Positions 53,588 through 64,000 of a stretch of 64,000 nucleotides of DNA are shown here, in pieces; position 1 is the first letter of the stretch, and the number at the start of each line of letters is the position of its first letter. Position numbers and translations under genes: made by a program. The notes below the pieces were generated by a model. The model saw only the letters and a program-made list of their open reading frames with translations, did not search any database and was not told where the DNA came from. Source of the stretch: Lyophyllum atratum (Eukaryota > Basidiomycota > Agaricomycetes > Agaricales > Lyophyllaceae); contig JACGCN010000005.1 of assembly GCA_014905825.1 (NCBI GenBank), forward strand, positions 496,001 to 560,000, written 5' to 3'.

Positions 53588-55072
53588 TTAGGCGGACGGA
53601 ATGCGGCATAGCAAGTAAAGGACACATACCATACTTGTCCGCAGGAGAGCAGAATTATTTCCGTCTTCTATGAAATTAATTCTGTTATTGAGGTCGCGAA
53701 GGGATGCTCGCGCGTTGAGTCTATGGTTGGATGAGTACGTTGTGTGGAGGTATTGTATTTCAATCCGCATACGTTGCCATCAGCGAATTCGAGAATACTG
53801 TAAGAGCGCATTAGACGAGGGATAATGGTGTGAAAAGGAGGAACGCACATCTGGATATGATAAAGAACACTGCGATCCAGGCAAAATTGGCGACTGCCAG
53901 GAACTTCGAAACAGTTAGACGGAAAATATAAAACGGCATGTTCTCGAAGCTCACGAGAATCAACATCGTCAACGTTCCAATGCTGATATCCATGGGTCGT
54001 CAGAATAAGCTGAGAGAAAGCCTGGACTTGAAAGTCTACCTTGTCAGCAGGCCGGTCTCTGCAAATCCGACGCGTTGTAAGCTTTCCTTGTAAGAGGATT
54101 CCGACTCGGGTGATAAGAGCTTACGGATTGACCACACAATTAACCGATCAACCATCCTTTTGGTCCTTTTTTCAAGACAATCATGAGTAATGGCGGATGA
54201 TGAGTCCAAAGTAGACATTTACCTCTGAAATGTACTTTCACGTCCATGCCAGAGATAGAAGCACAAGGAGCCTGCAATCAATACATCTACTACTGTAGAG
54301 ATCGCGAGCGAACTGGCTAAAAGCCACTTCCAATTCCGCGTGAAATCGATGACGTTGCCCGCAATGTGCGCTGCGGCAGCTACAGCACAAACGCTGATGC
54401 AGCGTAAGACGCTCAAGAGCCAACAGATACAAGGGATGATCAATCTACGGGAGAGCCTGTGTACACGATGGGCGAAAAAGGCCTAGAAACAGTAGCGTCG
54501 TCAGAACTTGCATGCGTACAATAACGAGAGCAATGGCTGTTACTTGTATTGATGGGCCAATGATGCCAGAGAGGACGACGGCAGCGATCAGGGATGGAGA
54601 GAAGTCCATAAGGGTTTCACTCCGCCCGTAGTTGATAACCGTCATCTAGTAATCATCAATCACAAAGAAAGCATTCAGAACTTCGACAAGCACATACCCA
54701 ATAGACCGAGTGTGCCGTTAAAGCGGTATGCGCGAGCTCTAATGTCCTGTATAAAGATCGTATGTGATGTTTGGGAATATGAAAGTCAATGGCTCACCAT
54801 ATAATAGCGACCTGTAGATATAGTATATTTAATAATATCCCGTGGACGCAAACTCGCGAGCAGATAAACATACAAAGGTCCGCATCTGCCAAGGATCGTT
54901 TGGAAATTTCCTGTAGGTCGGTATTTAAGCCCCGGTTCAGCGAAGAAAAGTCCGCTCAGATGCACTTATAATAGGAGAACGTCTGGACAGTCACCAGGCC
55001 GAATAGAAAAAGCGACACCATGACCCCAATTTCAAAAGCGCCTACTGTCGAGTCGAATGATTCTGAAGCCAT
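53588..55072 (-). CDS. Second DUF6534-type membrane protein
   Basis: Minus-strand exons start at 55072: MASESFDSTVGAFEIGVMVS leads to LFLFGLVTVQTFSYYKKFPN, then DPWQMRTFVAIIWTLELAHT, MTVINYG, VVLSGIIGPSIQAFFAHRV, LSRRLIIPCICWLLS and DFTRNWKWLLASSLA, VLIAGSLCFYLWHGRE, LTMLILVSFENMPFYIF and LNARASLRDLNNR, ending near 53588. This is the full family layout, with seven hydrophobic segments and the conserved late LNARxSLR motif. Function unknown; receptor- or channel-like roles are only inference. The last exon boundary is approximate. The 3-prime part could also end earlier if an alternative frame is used. Confidence 0.78.
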
Positions 55073-56094
55073 GGCGTACTCGGACTTGTCCACCAAAGTT
55101 CTGCGATGTGAACTTGTGAAGGGTCACAACACTTGAAGTTGACGCAAGTGAAGGCGGCAGGGTTTTTCCGATCACTCTGCGCGATAGTGGAGAAGTTTTG
55201 GGCACTGGGGAAAGCAGAGCATGTCTAGATGGAAGGAAGAATTTTATGGCCGTCCCCCGCTCGGCTTTGATCTCGCATTGCGAAGGTCTCCTGACGTCTC
55301 TTCTTTCTCTCACACATGCTCGGAGCTGCTCGGTGTGGAGCTGGATATGTTCGTCCATTGTGATTGAACCTTGACTGAACCTAAAGCACCCGAGCCTCGC
55401 AACCGCTTTTGAGGAACTGTCTATATACACCGTAGAAAGTGAGAAAAGTAGAAAAGTTTGTCGTCAACAGGAAGGATTCAGGAGAAGACTCGAGTTCGAC
55501 TCACGGAAGCTGCGAGAATGGTGGATCGGATATCCAGAGGTCCGACGCCGTTAAGGTCGGGGTGGGCATCTGCACGGCATTCCCCGCCCATCCTCAGTGT
55601 CAATGTAATGACGCAGGCAAAGAAGTGGGCACATCTTTGTACGACGACTGTTGATGTTGATGCATGATGGGTTAGCCAATCCGAGACCTCGGCAGTCCAA
55701 GTGTAGTCAGGTCATCTGCTCCGAGTACACAGAGACCCTGGGGCCAGCAGTCACTTGCGCCGAGAAATGTCCAGAGGGCAACTGAGATGCACAAAAATAG
55801 GTGAGCTCTGATCATTCATATGCATGTCAATCGAAGGAGACTTCAGAACGACTAGGAGCACGTCGAGACGATGAGATGTACACCGAAGAGTTGGGCGACA
55901 TGTGCACGTCTCGGATAGAACCTGATGCCAGCTTCCGCCGAGTTTAACCAGGTATCAAGATAGTTGGTGGAATGGCAGATGCGTGTAGGTCTCTAGTGAC
56001 TGTACCTAAGTAACCATTATACGATACGATTTCAAGAAGCAAGGAAAGTCTAGTCTATTACGTACGATAGATGTGAACCTCTGACCCGCCAGCA
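55073..56094. other. Intergenic, no gene seen
   Basis: Upstream region of the DUF6534 gene and downstream region of the next gene. Frames at 55430-55170 (minus) look accidental. Confidence 0.4.
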
Positions 56095-56908
56095 TCACTG
56101 CGTCTTCACCTGTTTACCGCTCCTGATGGACGAAGCGATATCCTCTCCTAATCTCCATATGATCAAGGAAGAGAAGGTAATCCATACCCTGCATCGATCA
56201 CAAGGGTCAGGTTAGCTCAGACTTCCAACACCGAGGACGCTGAAACGCACAGATTGGGCATAATCCAAAACAGGATCGCGATGAGCAGATCATTATGGCC
56301 GACGGAGCAACCACTGCAGAAATATTCCTGGGTCGTGTAAAGGATCGTTTTGGCGAGGGTCATGACGGCGCCTGTATAGCCGAACAATGGTGCCACGTCG
56401 GATCGCGTTATATGAGCATGATACAGGTAAATTAACTGGCAGAAGACGGTTTAGTACTCTCTCTTAGTGGCCGTATGGGAAGTGACGCACATTCATCGAA
56501 ATTTCGAGAACATTTAAGATAGCTGCAGACAGTGTTAGCAGAGCCTCACTCTATGAGTGTAGAGATGGCCTAACCCGCAGCACCAGCGAAGCCTTCTCCG
56601 TTTTCGAAAGCCTTGACGCCATAAACCTAATGTAAGTGTATCAGCGTGTGTCCCCAGGGAAGCATTGACCTTCTCACATAGTCAACCTTTTCGTACATCT
56701 CGTAGGGCTTCCAGATCCAGTGAAGGTCCCCACCAACCATAGAACGCGGTCTGCAATATTGAAGCCGGGAGTTTCTTCAGCGCGCGAAGTTCAACAGCGT
56801 GACCGAAGGAGTAACGAACCGCATGAGACAGTAACCTGCATCCCAAAGCATCAACGGCGCAGTGAATATGAACCAATAAGAAATCCAGCTATAAGTTTTT
56901 GGAGCCAT
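56095..56908 (-). CDS. Conserved small fungal membrane protein
   Basis: Minus-strand exons join from an ATG at 56908 (MAPKTYSWISYWFIFTAPLM) to a TGA at 56095. Blocks are LWDAGYCLMR, PRSMVGGDLHWIWKPYEMYE, VDYVYGVKAFENGEGFAGAA, LLNVLEISMNLIYLYHAH, FGYTGAVMTLAKTILYTTQE, CSVGHNDLLIAILFWIMPN and VWITFSSLIIWRLGEDIASS. Four hydrophobic segments and the conserved W-D-x-G-Y-C start match a widespread fungal protein of about 200 residues with a topology like EXPERA/emopamil-binding proteins. The role is unknown; a membrane location is clear. Confidence 0.75.
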
Positions 56909-57555
56909 GGTCGACAGGGATGATATCGGTGGATGTGGACTAAGTAGGGTGGAATAAAGGCGAGGAGAGCGTTCGACGCCCAAGAGCTTTTAAACTTTTT
57001 GAGGGAAGCAGCAGATCATCCTTCGAAGAATTCGGTGTGTGAAAGGTACTGCTGCAAGGTTTCAACCTTGTTGTGATGCGGCCGGCCACATATAGGCCAT
57101 TTGATTTTTTTAGCTGGTGCATCTAGCGCAGCCTTTTGAGAACTCGGTGACCGTGGCGGAGCACTAATCCATGCTCAAGTAGCGACATGAAGATACGGAG
57201 GAGAGAGAAAGAATTTTACGCCTATCTCCAGCGAGACCACGAGGCCGCCAGCCGCAAAATCCCGGCCGACGCTGTTCGGCTCAAGCTCCAGGCTCGCGCG
57301 AACAGTCGCGTTGACAAAACAAGTGCTGCATAGCACTTTCCCCCAGCTTTGCACATTGGAGACACTTGTCATGTCCGAGATCTCCTTGGGGACATACTAG
57401 GACTGATTCTGCGACCAGCGTGCGTATTAATTGCTTGCATGTCCGTGGCTGACCTATCCCATTGAGTTTCGGTGTTAGAAGGCTGGCAGTCAGCCACCGA
57501 AGTAGTTAATTTGCCACCATACTTTACCACTACTCGCTCCCAGCATTGAACGAAT
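56909..57555. other. Divergent intergenic region
   Basis: It separates the membrane-protein gene (minus) from the Ser-rich gene (plus) and must hold both promoters. No distinct element recognised. Confidence 0.45.
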
Positions 57556-59295
57556 ATGTCTCTCTGTCATGACTTCATCGGACATATTGGTGGGATGATC
57601 TATTCCTTCATTTCATGGCTAGTACTTCCATTGTCCTCCTCGAGTCTCGGACGTGAGAAGCCACTTCCAGAGCTACCTATTGCGACCTCGAACTCACAAC
57701 CGACAATGGCGTTACTGGAAGCATTCCGTGCTGCTGAACATAATTTGCAGGGTACGTCTCTTTAATACATCGGCGTCCCTGGATCGTATTGAATAGAACC
57801 TGGTCGTTCAGCGCGACCTTACAGCCGTAAAGACGCTGGTCGGAAGGAGAGCACTCGGACCGAGTACCACAGTCTCTCGTTCCCAACTCCGTTTGTCTAC
57901 AGCGCACATATCACTGCGGAGTCCCCGACCCCTTTCCCTACGATGTCGACCTGCTCTCCGACGACAGATTCTGACGTTGAAGATGCCAAAGCTCAGGAGC
58001 GCGCTCGGCTGTCCCAGGAAATTGATGCCAAGATAGGAGACCTTGGAAAGCGCCGTGGGTTTAAGGGTGCCCCGTTGTTGTTTAGCTCGACAAGTACCTC
58101 GCGGTCTTCATTCTTTTCCCTCCCTAAGAACCTCAGCCCATGGAGTGCCAGTTCGCCCGCATTCCTCGACAAACCCTCAACCCCTCGCACTCCCCTAGAG
58201 GCGGTCACGAACAGGATGCGCAGTGCTTCTACCAAGCTAGCGAGGATAATCGACAAAGATATCTCACCAGTCCTCCAAGGTCTCAGCGGCCAAGCGGACC
58301 CATTTGCGACCTCAGGGGAGCCTTACTTTTCGCCGGATGTTCCTGTTGGCCTTATTACTTCAGCGAATCTCTGTAGCTTTGAACCGTACTGCCGAAAATC
58401 CCGACCCCACCGATTGACTATCTCGACCAAGCAGAAATCCAGCTTCGAAGACCCTAGGGATATTTCGCTCAAGAAACCCTTAATGAAAACCACGATATAC
58501 GCCATGTCGACTTCAGACGTGGCGCCAGCTCGAGTATCTGTTGTGCGTAGCCTACTTGTCCCGAGATCTCAATCAGTTATTATTCCTACTTCGCCGAAGA
58601 TCGTCCTCACTGTACCCAGCGCTCCATCAAGTCCTGTAAGTACTAGCCCCAGCGCTATGAGCGTATACGAGGACTATTACGAGGACGAGTTACGAGTGGA
58701 CGCCGCGGACTTACCCGAAGCCAAAATGAATGAGGACGAAGGCTCGTATTTCATTCAAGACCCTCGATCTCAGCCCTTCGCCCCTTCTCGCCCGTCTAGC
58801 GCGGATGTCTATACTGAAACATCGAAGGAGAGTTTACCGACCCAGAAGAGAACCGCACTTGGTGACGTTGGAAACATGCTTCCCGGGCCCGCAGCTGTGT
58901 TCGTAGACTCTAACCTTCAGAACGAGCACGATTCGAAAGATCTCTTTTCTGTGGTCGATATTTCACCAGCAAACCTCTACGACTTCGGTCATTACTACGA
59001 ACCTGGAAAGTTCACGGTCCCAATCGCTTCAAAAAGGAGCTCGCTGCGCCCTTTGGTCCTCCCTACCCGCGTCGCCAATCGTGCATCTCTCCCTGCAACG
59101 CGTCTTTCCTCTCTGAATCCAATGGTCAGCACAATGGAACAGGAAGCAGAGTCGCCTTCAGATCGCCGGTCGCGCGAATTAGATGATATCATCGCGTTAC
59201 TCGATAAATACACGTCACGAAACTGTGATAGGGCCGATGGCGAGGAACTCTGGGAAGAGATCATCATCGAGCCCTGTGCGTCGTATGTTGTCTAG
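57556..59295 (+). CDS. Ser/Pro-rich hypothetical protein
   Basis: Two exons (57556-57751, 57797-59295) join through a 45-base intron, phase 1, giving 564 residues from MSLCHDFIGHIGGMIYSFIS. The first 40 residues include a hydrophobic segment (MIYSFISWLVLPLSSSS) that could be a membrane anchor. A charged coiled segment DAKAQERARLSQEIDAK lies near residue 145. The remainder is disordered with Ser-Pro motifs and an acidic patch (YEDYYEDELRVDAADLPEA), ending in DDIIALLDKYTSRN and an acidic tail. No known domain. It may be a regulated scaffold; function unknown. An internal ATG at 57943 is a possible alternative start. Confidence 0.7.
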
Positions 59296-61651
59296 AGCGC
59301 AGGGTCGACGTACCTGGGTCTAGTTAATAGGTGAAGTATACATTGAGGATTCAGCTGTTAAATGAAACTTGTCACGATCTTCTGACAGTCTTGATATGAA
59401 ATTGAAGGATGTACGAGTGCACAAAGATCCTTCGCTTCGACATCTTCCCAACAGCTTCTTACCATTCAAATCTCCACGCGGCGCGGGGAAACCAAAGCCA
59501 GGTGTGAAATAGCCATGGATACTTTAGCCGTCAGACCAGAGCCAGCGCTTCGAGATCCTTATTCGAACCACCTCCGATGGATGCTTATGTTTCGTGCCAA
59601 CAAACCCCCAGTGTCTCTCGCCTTGCATGGTTGGGATATGTATACAGATTGCGGATGAACGCAAAGACATAGTGGAATGTGGGTGACATGAACACTCCCG
59701 ACAGGAAGTGCCGTCCCCTGAGATGTGAAGGAACGCCAGTGATTTGAGCGGCGTCTTAGTACAAGTTCCGAGCGAGACGCCCCCATTAAATTTCTTTCAA
59801 TGAAAGAACCTTCATACTCAGTGGGTACTCCAGAAGGTGTACCAGGGTCGGCGGGGAGGTTATAGTAGGGAGACCTTTTCCAACTCGATTCGCGCCAAGA
59901 ACTCCCGCCTCATGAGGTCAGTTATGGAACCCTCGACTTCGTGGCTTCCCAGTGCCGCATGATAAGTTTAGTAGGGAGAGTCTCTGCACACCCAGAGCTG
60001 ACTTACATGATATAAATGAGGGACTCAAAAGCAGTGGCGCCTGATCGTATCTAGACTCGAACCCAGTCGCCTTGGCAGTTATCGCAATGTTTTATCTGAA
60101 TGAGAGTGCGCAATGTTTGATTAGAAAAATGGGGTGCTCCAGTTTGGGATTGTGTGAGGGGGGTGATAACTTCCAAGGCTATCATTACGCCCCACAGTGT
60201 ACCAAACCCGTGACGGCTGGTGTCTGAGACCAGATCGTATCGGTGATTCCCAATCACAATCTATGCCACAGACCCCGATGTCGTCCATGAACCTCGTTAC
60301 TGATACATTTTCATAACACGAGGCTGTGATAGGGTTGGGTGACAAACACTGGGAACAGATCATATCCGGATCCTGTGCCCCAGCTGTGCGTCTTGTGTTC
60401 TATGAATTGGCAGCGCGCTCTCGAAGACACTTCGCGACTTCTGTCTGTTCCTTGCGCTTGATGGATCAACTTATGGCGGTTTGGGAATATCGGTGGGAAT
60501 ATGCAAAAATTCAGCCATGATTGAGCAGCGGGCAAGAGAAAACATACCTGACGCGTATCCCCTGCCACAGCAAAGGCCCACTTCTGCATCGATGAATGCC
60601 TTACCAAGTTGTGGAGCATCTGAGGGAGATGACGTGGGTTTCGATAGCGAATGCTGATACTGGCATCGTGAACGCGGTAGGGCAAGGGAGAATAACGGCT
60701 ACTTACTTAAACGTAGGAGGACGAGAGGTCGTTAGGAGCTTCGACCAAACTCAGCTTTGATGCGAGGGAAGAATTCAGAGAGCGAGTCAAGTCAAAGTGT
60801 ACGTAGGGAAGGCGAGTAGCTCGGTAGAGAAGAGATGGCAGGCATACTTTGACTCGACGATGAGGGTCGGGCGCGTCGGGGCGATAAGATAAGATCCGGT
60901 AATCTGGATGTGAAGTATGCCGCGCCAACGGTTGCTGCAACCCTCGCCCTCGGCCTGCCTCCTATGGCCATCTCACGTATAAAAGAGGCCTGTGACTGTG
61001 TATGACCTAGTGAAAAATTCCTAGCGTCGTGAAAATTTTGAAGGGTGATCGTTCGTCCACCTTAAGGAATGGCTGAAATACAACCTTGGACTACAGGAGC
61101 CTATCAAGGGAGGGAGAAGCCCTGATGCTGAGCACAACTGAAATCCATTGGGCATGCTTGCGCAATATACATATATGTTCTTAAATCTTGATATGTCCCC
61201 AAAATTTGGAATTCTGGATCTTTCCTCGTTTTCGATCATGCACGCACGATTGATAAGGATGAGGACCAACCAGCATGCCCTTTCTCGGTATTGGGCCGTT
61301 CGCGAACAAGATTATCAGAACTTAGTCCTAATGGGTAAGATGAGAACGCGAGTCCATTCAAGTTGACACAGGTTGGCACGAGAAGCAAGAGGAAGGGCCC
61401 GGGCCGACTCCCGATTTGCTTAAATGCTATGTGGTGCTGCTTGGTTGAGATACATTTGTCAACTCGGGCCAAATAATGCCACCATTTTTTGCCCTTCTCC
61501 TCGGTACTGTGGTTCCGATGAGGTTCTCCGGAGCTGATTCAGTTGACAGGGATCTCGTCTGTGACTCACAGGCGTAGTTATATAGACCCCTCACGAAGAG
61601 TTTTCTCTTTTCTCTTTGCCACTTTCACGAACAGAACGCGCCACTGGAACC
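59296..61651. other. 2.4-kb stretch without a supported gene
   Basis: Several minus-strand frames at 60050-60980 are featureless. A TATA-like TATAAAAG at 60976 on the plus strand has no gene within its reach. The last 300 bases are the promoter region of the MFS gene. Confidence 0.4.
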
Positions 61652-63466
61652 ATGCACCCTGAGGAGGAGACCCGCGATCATGAAGTCCCCGAGCCAACAA
61701 AACCGAAGCGCACACCGCTGCCCACCTTCCAACTGTTCATCGTGTTTCTGATTCAGTTTGCAGAACCTGTTACAGCGACAGTTATATATCCTTTCGTCAA
61801 CCAGTTCGTGCGCGACACAGGCATAACTGGAGGTGACGAGCGTAAAACTGGCTATTATGCTGGCATTATCGTAAGCTAATTTCGCTAATATTTGGAATAC
61901 CACGAATCACAATTCTGTCTCCAGGAATCTGCATTTTTCTTCGCTGAGGCGTTTACAGTCTTCCAGTGGGGTCGCGCGTCGGACCGATTCGGGCGGCGGC
62001 CTATTCTGCTTCTTGGTCCCATTGGACTTTCCCTTGCTATGCTGAGCTTTGGCTTGTCGAACAATTTTTGGACTTTGGTTGTATCCAGGTGCATGCAGGG
62101 TGTTTTCAACGGCAATATTGGTAAGCCATCTATGCCTTCTCAAGGCATATTCATCTAATTCGGTTCCAGGGGTGTCGAAGAGTGTTATGGGCGAAGTATA
62201 CTGCCTACCAAGACCAACGTTTTGACTTTGCTGATTTGCAACACACTAGATCACGGATTCCACGAACATCGCGGACGCTTTTGCCATGATGCCCCTAATG
62301 TGGAGCATCGGGTCTACCGTTGGGTACGTATACTAGTGTGTCAGATCATCTCTGTCTAATTTCCATATTCTAGGCCGATCCTCGGTGGCCTTCTCTCGCA
62401 GCCTGCGAAGACATGGCCAGGACTGTTTGGGAGGCTCATGTTCTTCCACCATTATCCGTACTTCTTGCCTTGCGCTACAGCCGCGCTGATCGCCTTCATT
62501 TCTGCAGTTATCGCCTTCATGGGCTTAAAAGAGGTACCGTATCTTCCCTTCCACCATGCGATACTGGCTCACCGTCGACTTCGCACAGACGCTGCCTTCC
62601 GCTATGCATCAAGAAAAGAGGAAGACAGCTGCAGCGGTAGCGGCATCATGCATTACTCCTGGCCCCACGACTGGCCTTCTTTCTGCGGAACATGGGCCGA
62701 GTTATGGTTCCGCCGCTGCGAGTGACTCTACCGTGGAAGCTGCCCCACTGGAAGAGGCAACTGAGCTTCCGCCGCCACTGAGCTCACTGTTCGTTCCACG
62801 CGTCCTGCTGACGCTCCTGGTCTACTCATTCCTGGCCTTCGTGGACATGAGCTGCCAGGTCCTCCAGCCTCTCGTATACTCCACCTCAATCTCCTTGGGT
62901 GGCCTCGGCTTTGACCCCTACCGCATCGGCGTCATCATGGGCACATTTGGGGTCATCAACGCCATCGTCCAGCTCACCTTCCTCGGTCGGGCAATTCGGA
63001 AGTTCGGACCCCGCACCATCCAGATCATCGCGCAGGTGAACTATGCGATTGTTCTTTCCCTTTACCCGCTCTTGAGCTTCTTCGCTAAGAGGGCTGGGGG
63101 TGCGGACGGGTATGTTTGGGCAGTGATCATCATTCAGCTTACTTTAGCCATGTCCTTCAACTCTGCCTATGGTACGTCTTGAGTCTCGGTGCTTGGAGAT
63201 CAATGGCTGATTGTGGGATAGCGTCGATACAGATATTGATCCTGGATAGTGCCCCGAACAGGGCCTCTCTCGGTGCCACTAACGGGATGGCACAGGCTGT
63301 GGGTTCCGTTATGCGATCAATTGCGCCTTCCATCGCGTCCTCCTTGTTCTCGATTTCATTACAACGTCATCTAGTGGGAGGGAACATGGTCTTCCTGATC
63401 CTACTCGGGGTCGCTCTCCTCGGAGTGCGCCTGTCTTTCCTGCTGCCGAAAAAAACTACGGCGTGA
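61652..63466 (+). CDS. MFS transporter, ZIFL/multidrug-like
   Basis: Exons from the ATG at 61652 (MHPEEETRDHEVPEP) to a TGA at 63464-63466 give about 500-520 residues. The N-terminus is hydrophilic, then come helices beginning LPTFQLFIVFLIQFAEPVTA. The conserved MFS loop is WGRASDRFGRRPILLLGP, followed by VSRCMQGVFNGNIGVSKSVM, and the second half opens with PRVLLTLLVYSFLAFVDMSC. A long central loop contains Ala/Ser/Glu-rich sequence. This subgroup resembles plant zinc-induced facilitators and fungal drug/H+ antiporters with 12 helices; the substrate cannot be read. Introns interrupt at about 61870, 62120 and 63170. The frame is intact. Confidence 0.88.
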
Positions 63467-63779
63467 AGCCGTCAGAGACATCATTCAACTCTGCTGGATG
63501 GCGTCCATGATTATGATTATGATAATGACCGATCGTCAACCGATCAGAACCGAGTCACATTCGACGGGTTGGAAGAACTAACACGTTATCATCACATTTA
63601 CGAATAGATTATTGTAGGTTCCAGCTAGACCTGGAAGAACGTATGGAAGCGGGTATATACTCCACTCATGGGCAAAACTAATAGTAATCGGAAAACCCAT
63701 GACGCGCTGTTCAAAAGATTCTGGACTTAGGACTATGCTACATGGGCCTATACTTCGCAAGCACCCTATCGTACATGTA
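63467..63779. other. Convergent intergenic region
   Basis: About 310 bases between the 3-prime ends of two MFS genes. No gene seen. Confidence 0.5.
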
Positions 63780-63968
63780 CTATGGCACCACTCTCTCCTG
63801 GATCCACAGTTTTCGGGGTAGGGATGTAGCTACTACCGTGGCCACGGCGGCTACAGCCATTAGAACGTAGTAGACGAGATATCCGCCTAGGTAATTCTTC
63901 TCAACCGTCAATGAGAACAGCCCGTTCGCAAAGCCAGGGCCAATTCCCCTCATCACGCTCGCGAGCAT
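63780..63968 (-). CDS. Last exon of a second MFS transporter, partial
   Basis: A minus-strand exon after an acceptor (CGAAATAG, about 63969-63976) reads MLASVMRGIGPGFANGLFSL, then EKNYLGGYLVYYVLMAV and a hydrophobic end TSLPRKLWIQERVVP-stop. It matches the end of the neighbouring plus-strand MFS gene (SVMRSIAPSIASSLFSISLQ) block by block, so this is a paralog in convergent orientation. The rest of the gene lies beyond the right edge. Confidence 0.75.
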   Translation of the reverse strand: MLASVMRGIGPGFANGLFSLTVEKNYLGGYLVYYVLMAVAAVATVVATSLPRKLWIQERVVP

Positions 63969-64000
63969 CTATTTCGGGAACGTATAATTAGAGGGACAGC

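Noticed and set aside
55439..55667. Small plus-strand frames
   Set aside because: Two overlapping short frames without domain, intron or start support.
60040..60110. Possible tRNA on the minus strand (GGTTCGAGTCT box)
   Set aside because: The presumed T stem does not pair and no acceptor stem or A box fits.

Overview
This is a nuclear segment of a filamentous basidiomycete, most likely an Agaricomycete. The evidence is the density of short (about 45-65 base) GT-AG introns with small exons, genes on both strands with no operon logic, and several families expanded in mushrooms: F-box/LRR proteins, DUF6593, DUF6534-like seven-helix membrane proteins, and a fungalysin protease. No species can be named from the sequence. 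No ribosomal RNA, CRISPR array or intact transposase domain was seen. All exon maps were joined by eye from reading frames, splice signals and family knowledge.

Left part (1-25 kb). A gene fragment runs off the left edge. It is followed by two arrays of a GCACG motif spaced about 10 or 20 bases apart; the second abuts the 3-prime end of a short F-box gene. Then come a Ser/Pro-rich protein, a DUF6593 protein, an intron-containing tRNA-Gly(UCC), a coiled-coil Ser-rich protein, a secreted fungalysin (M36) metallopeptidase, a C2H2 zinc-finger protein, homogentisate 1,2-dioxygenase and a transketolase-like thiamine-diphosphate enzyme.

Middle part (25-42 kb). An AT-hook protein with a Cys-rich tail lies divergent to the transketolase-like gene. 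It is followed by a divergent beta-tubulin with microexons, a decayed UbiA/COQ2-like prenyltransferase, a DUF1479 oxygenase-like gene, an AYR1-like short-chain dehydrogenase, SDH assembly factor 3 (an LYR protein), cyanase, a second C2H2 regulator and a Ser-rich hypothetical gene.

Right part (42-64 kb). A tandem segmental duplication of about 2.6 kb (42713-45320 and 45633-48268) carries two GH17-like glucanase genes. A 312-base broken copy of an F-box gene 5-prime end, related to the gene at 2.8-3.8 kb, sits exactly between the copies. Beyond are a DUF4112 membrane protein, two convergent DUF6534-type membrane proteins, a conserved small membrane protein, a Ser/Thr-rich protein, an MFS transporter, and the 3-prime end of a second, convergent MFS transporter at the right edge.

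The genes do not form one obvious pathway. The set reads as ordinary core and accessory Agaricomycete content (tyrosine catabolism, ubiquinone-type prenyl transfer, wall glucan remodelling, secreted proteolysis, cyanate detoxification), disturbed by local duplication and pseudogene formation.
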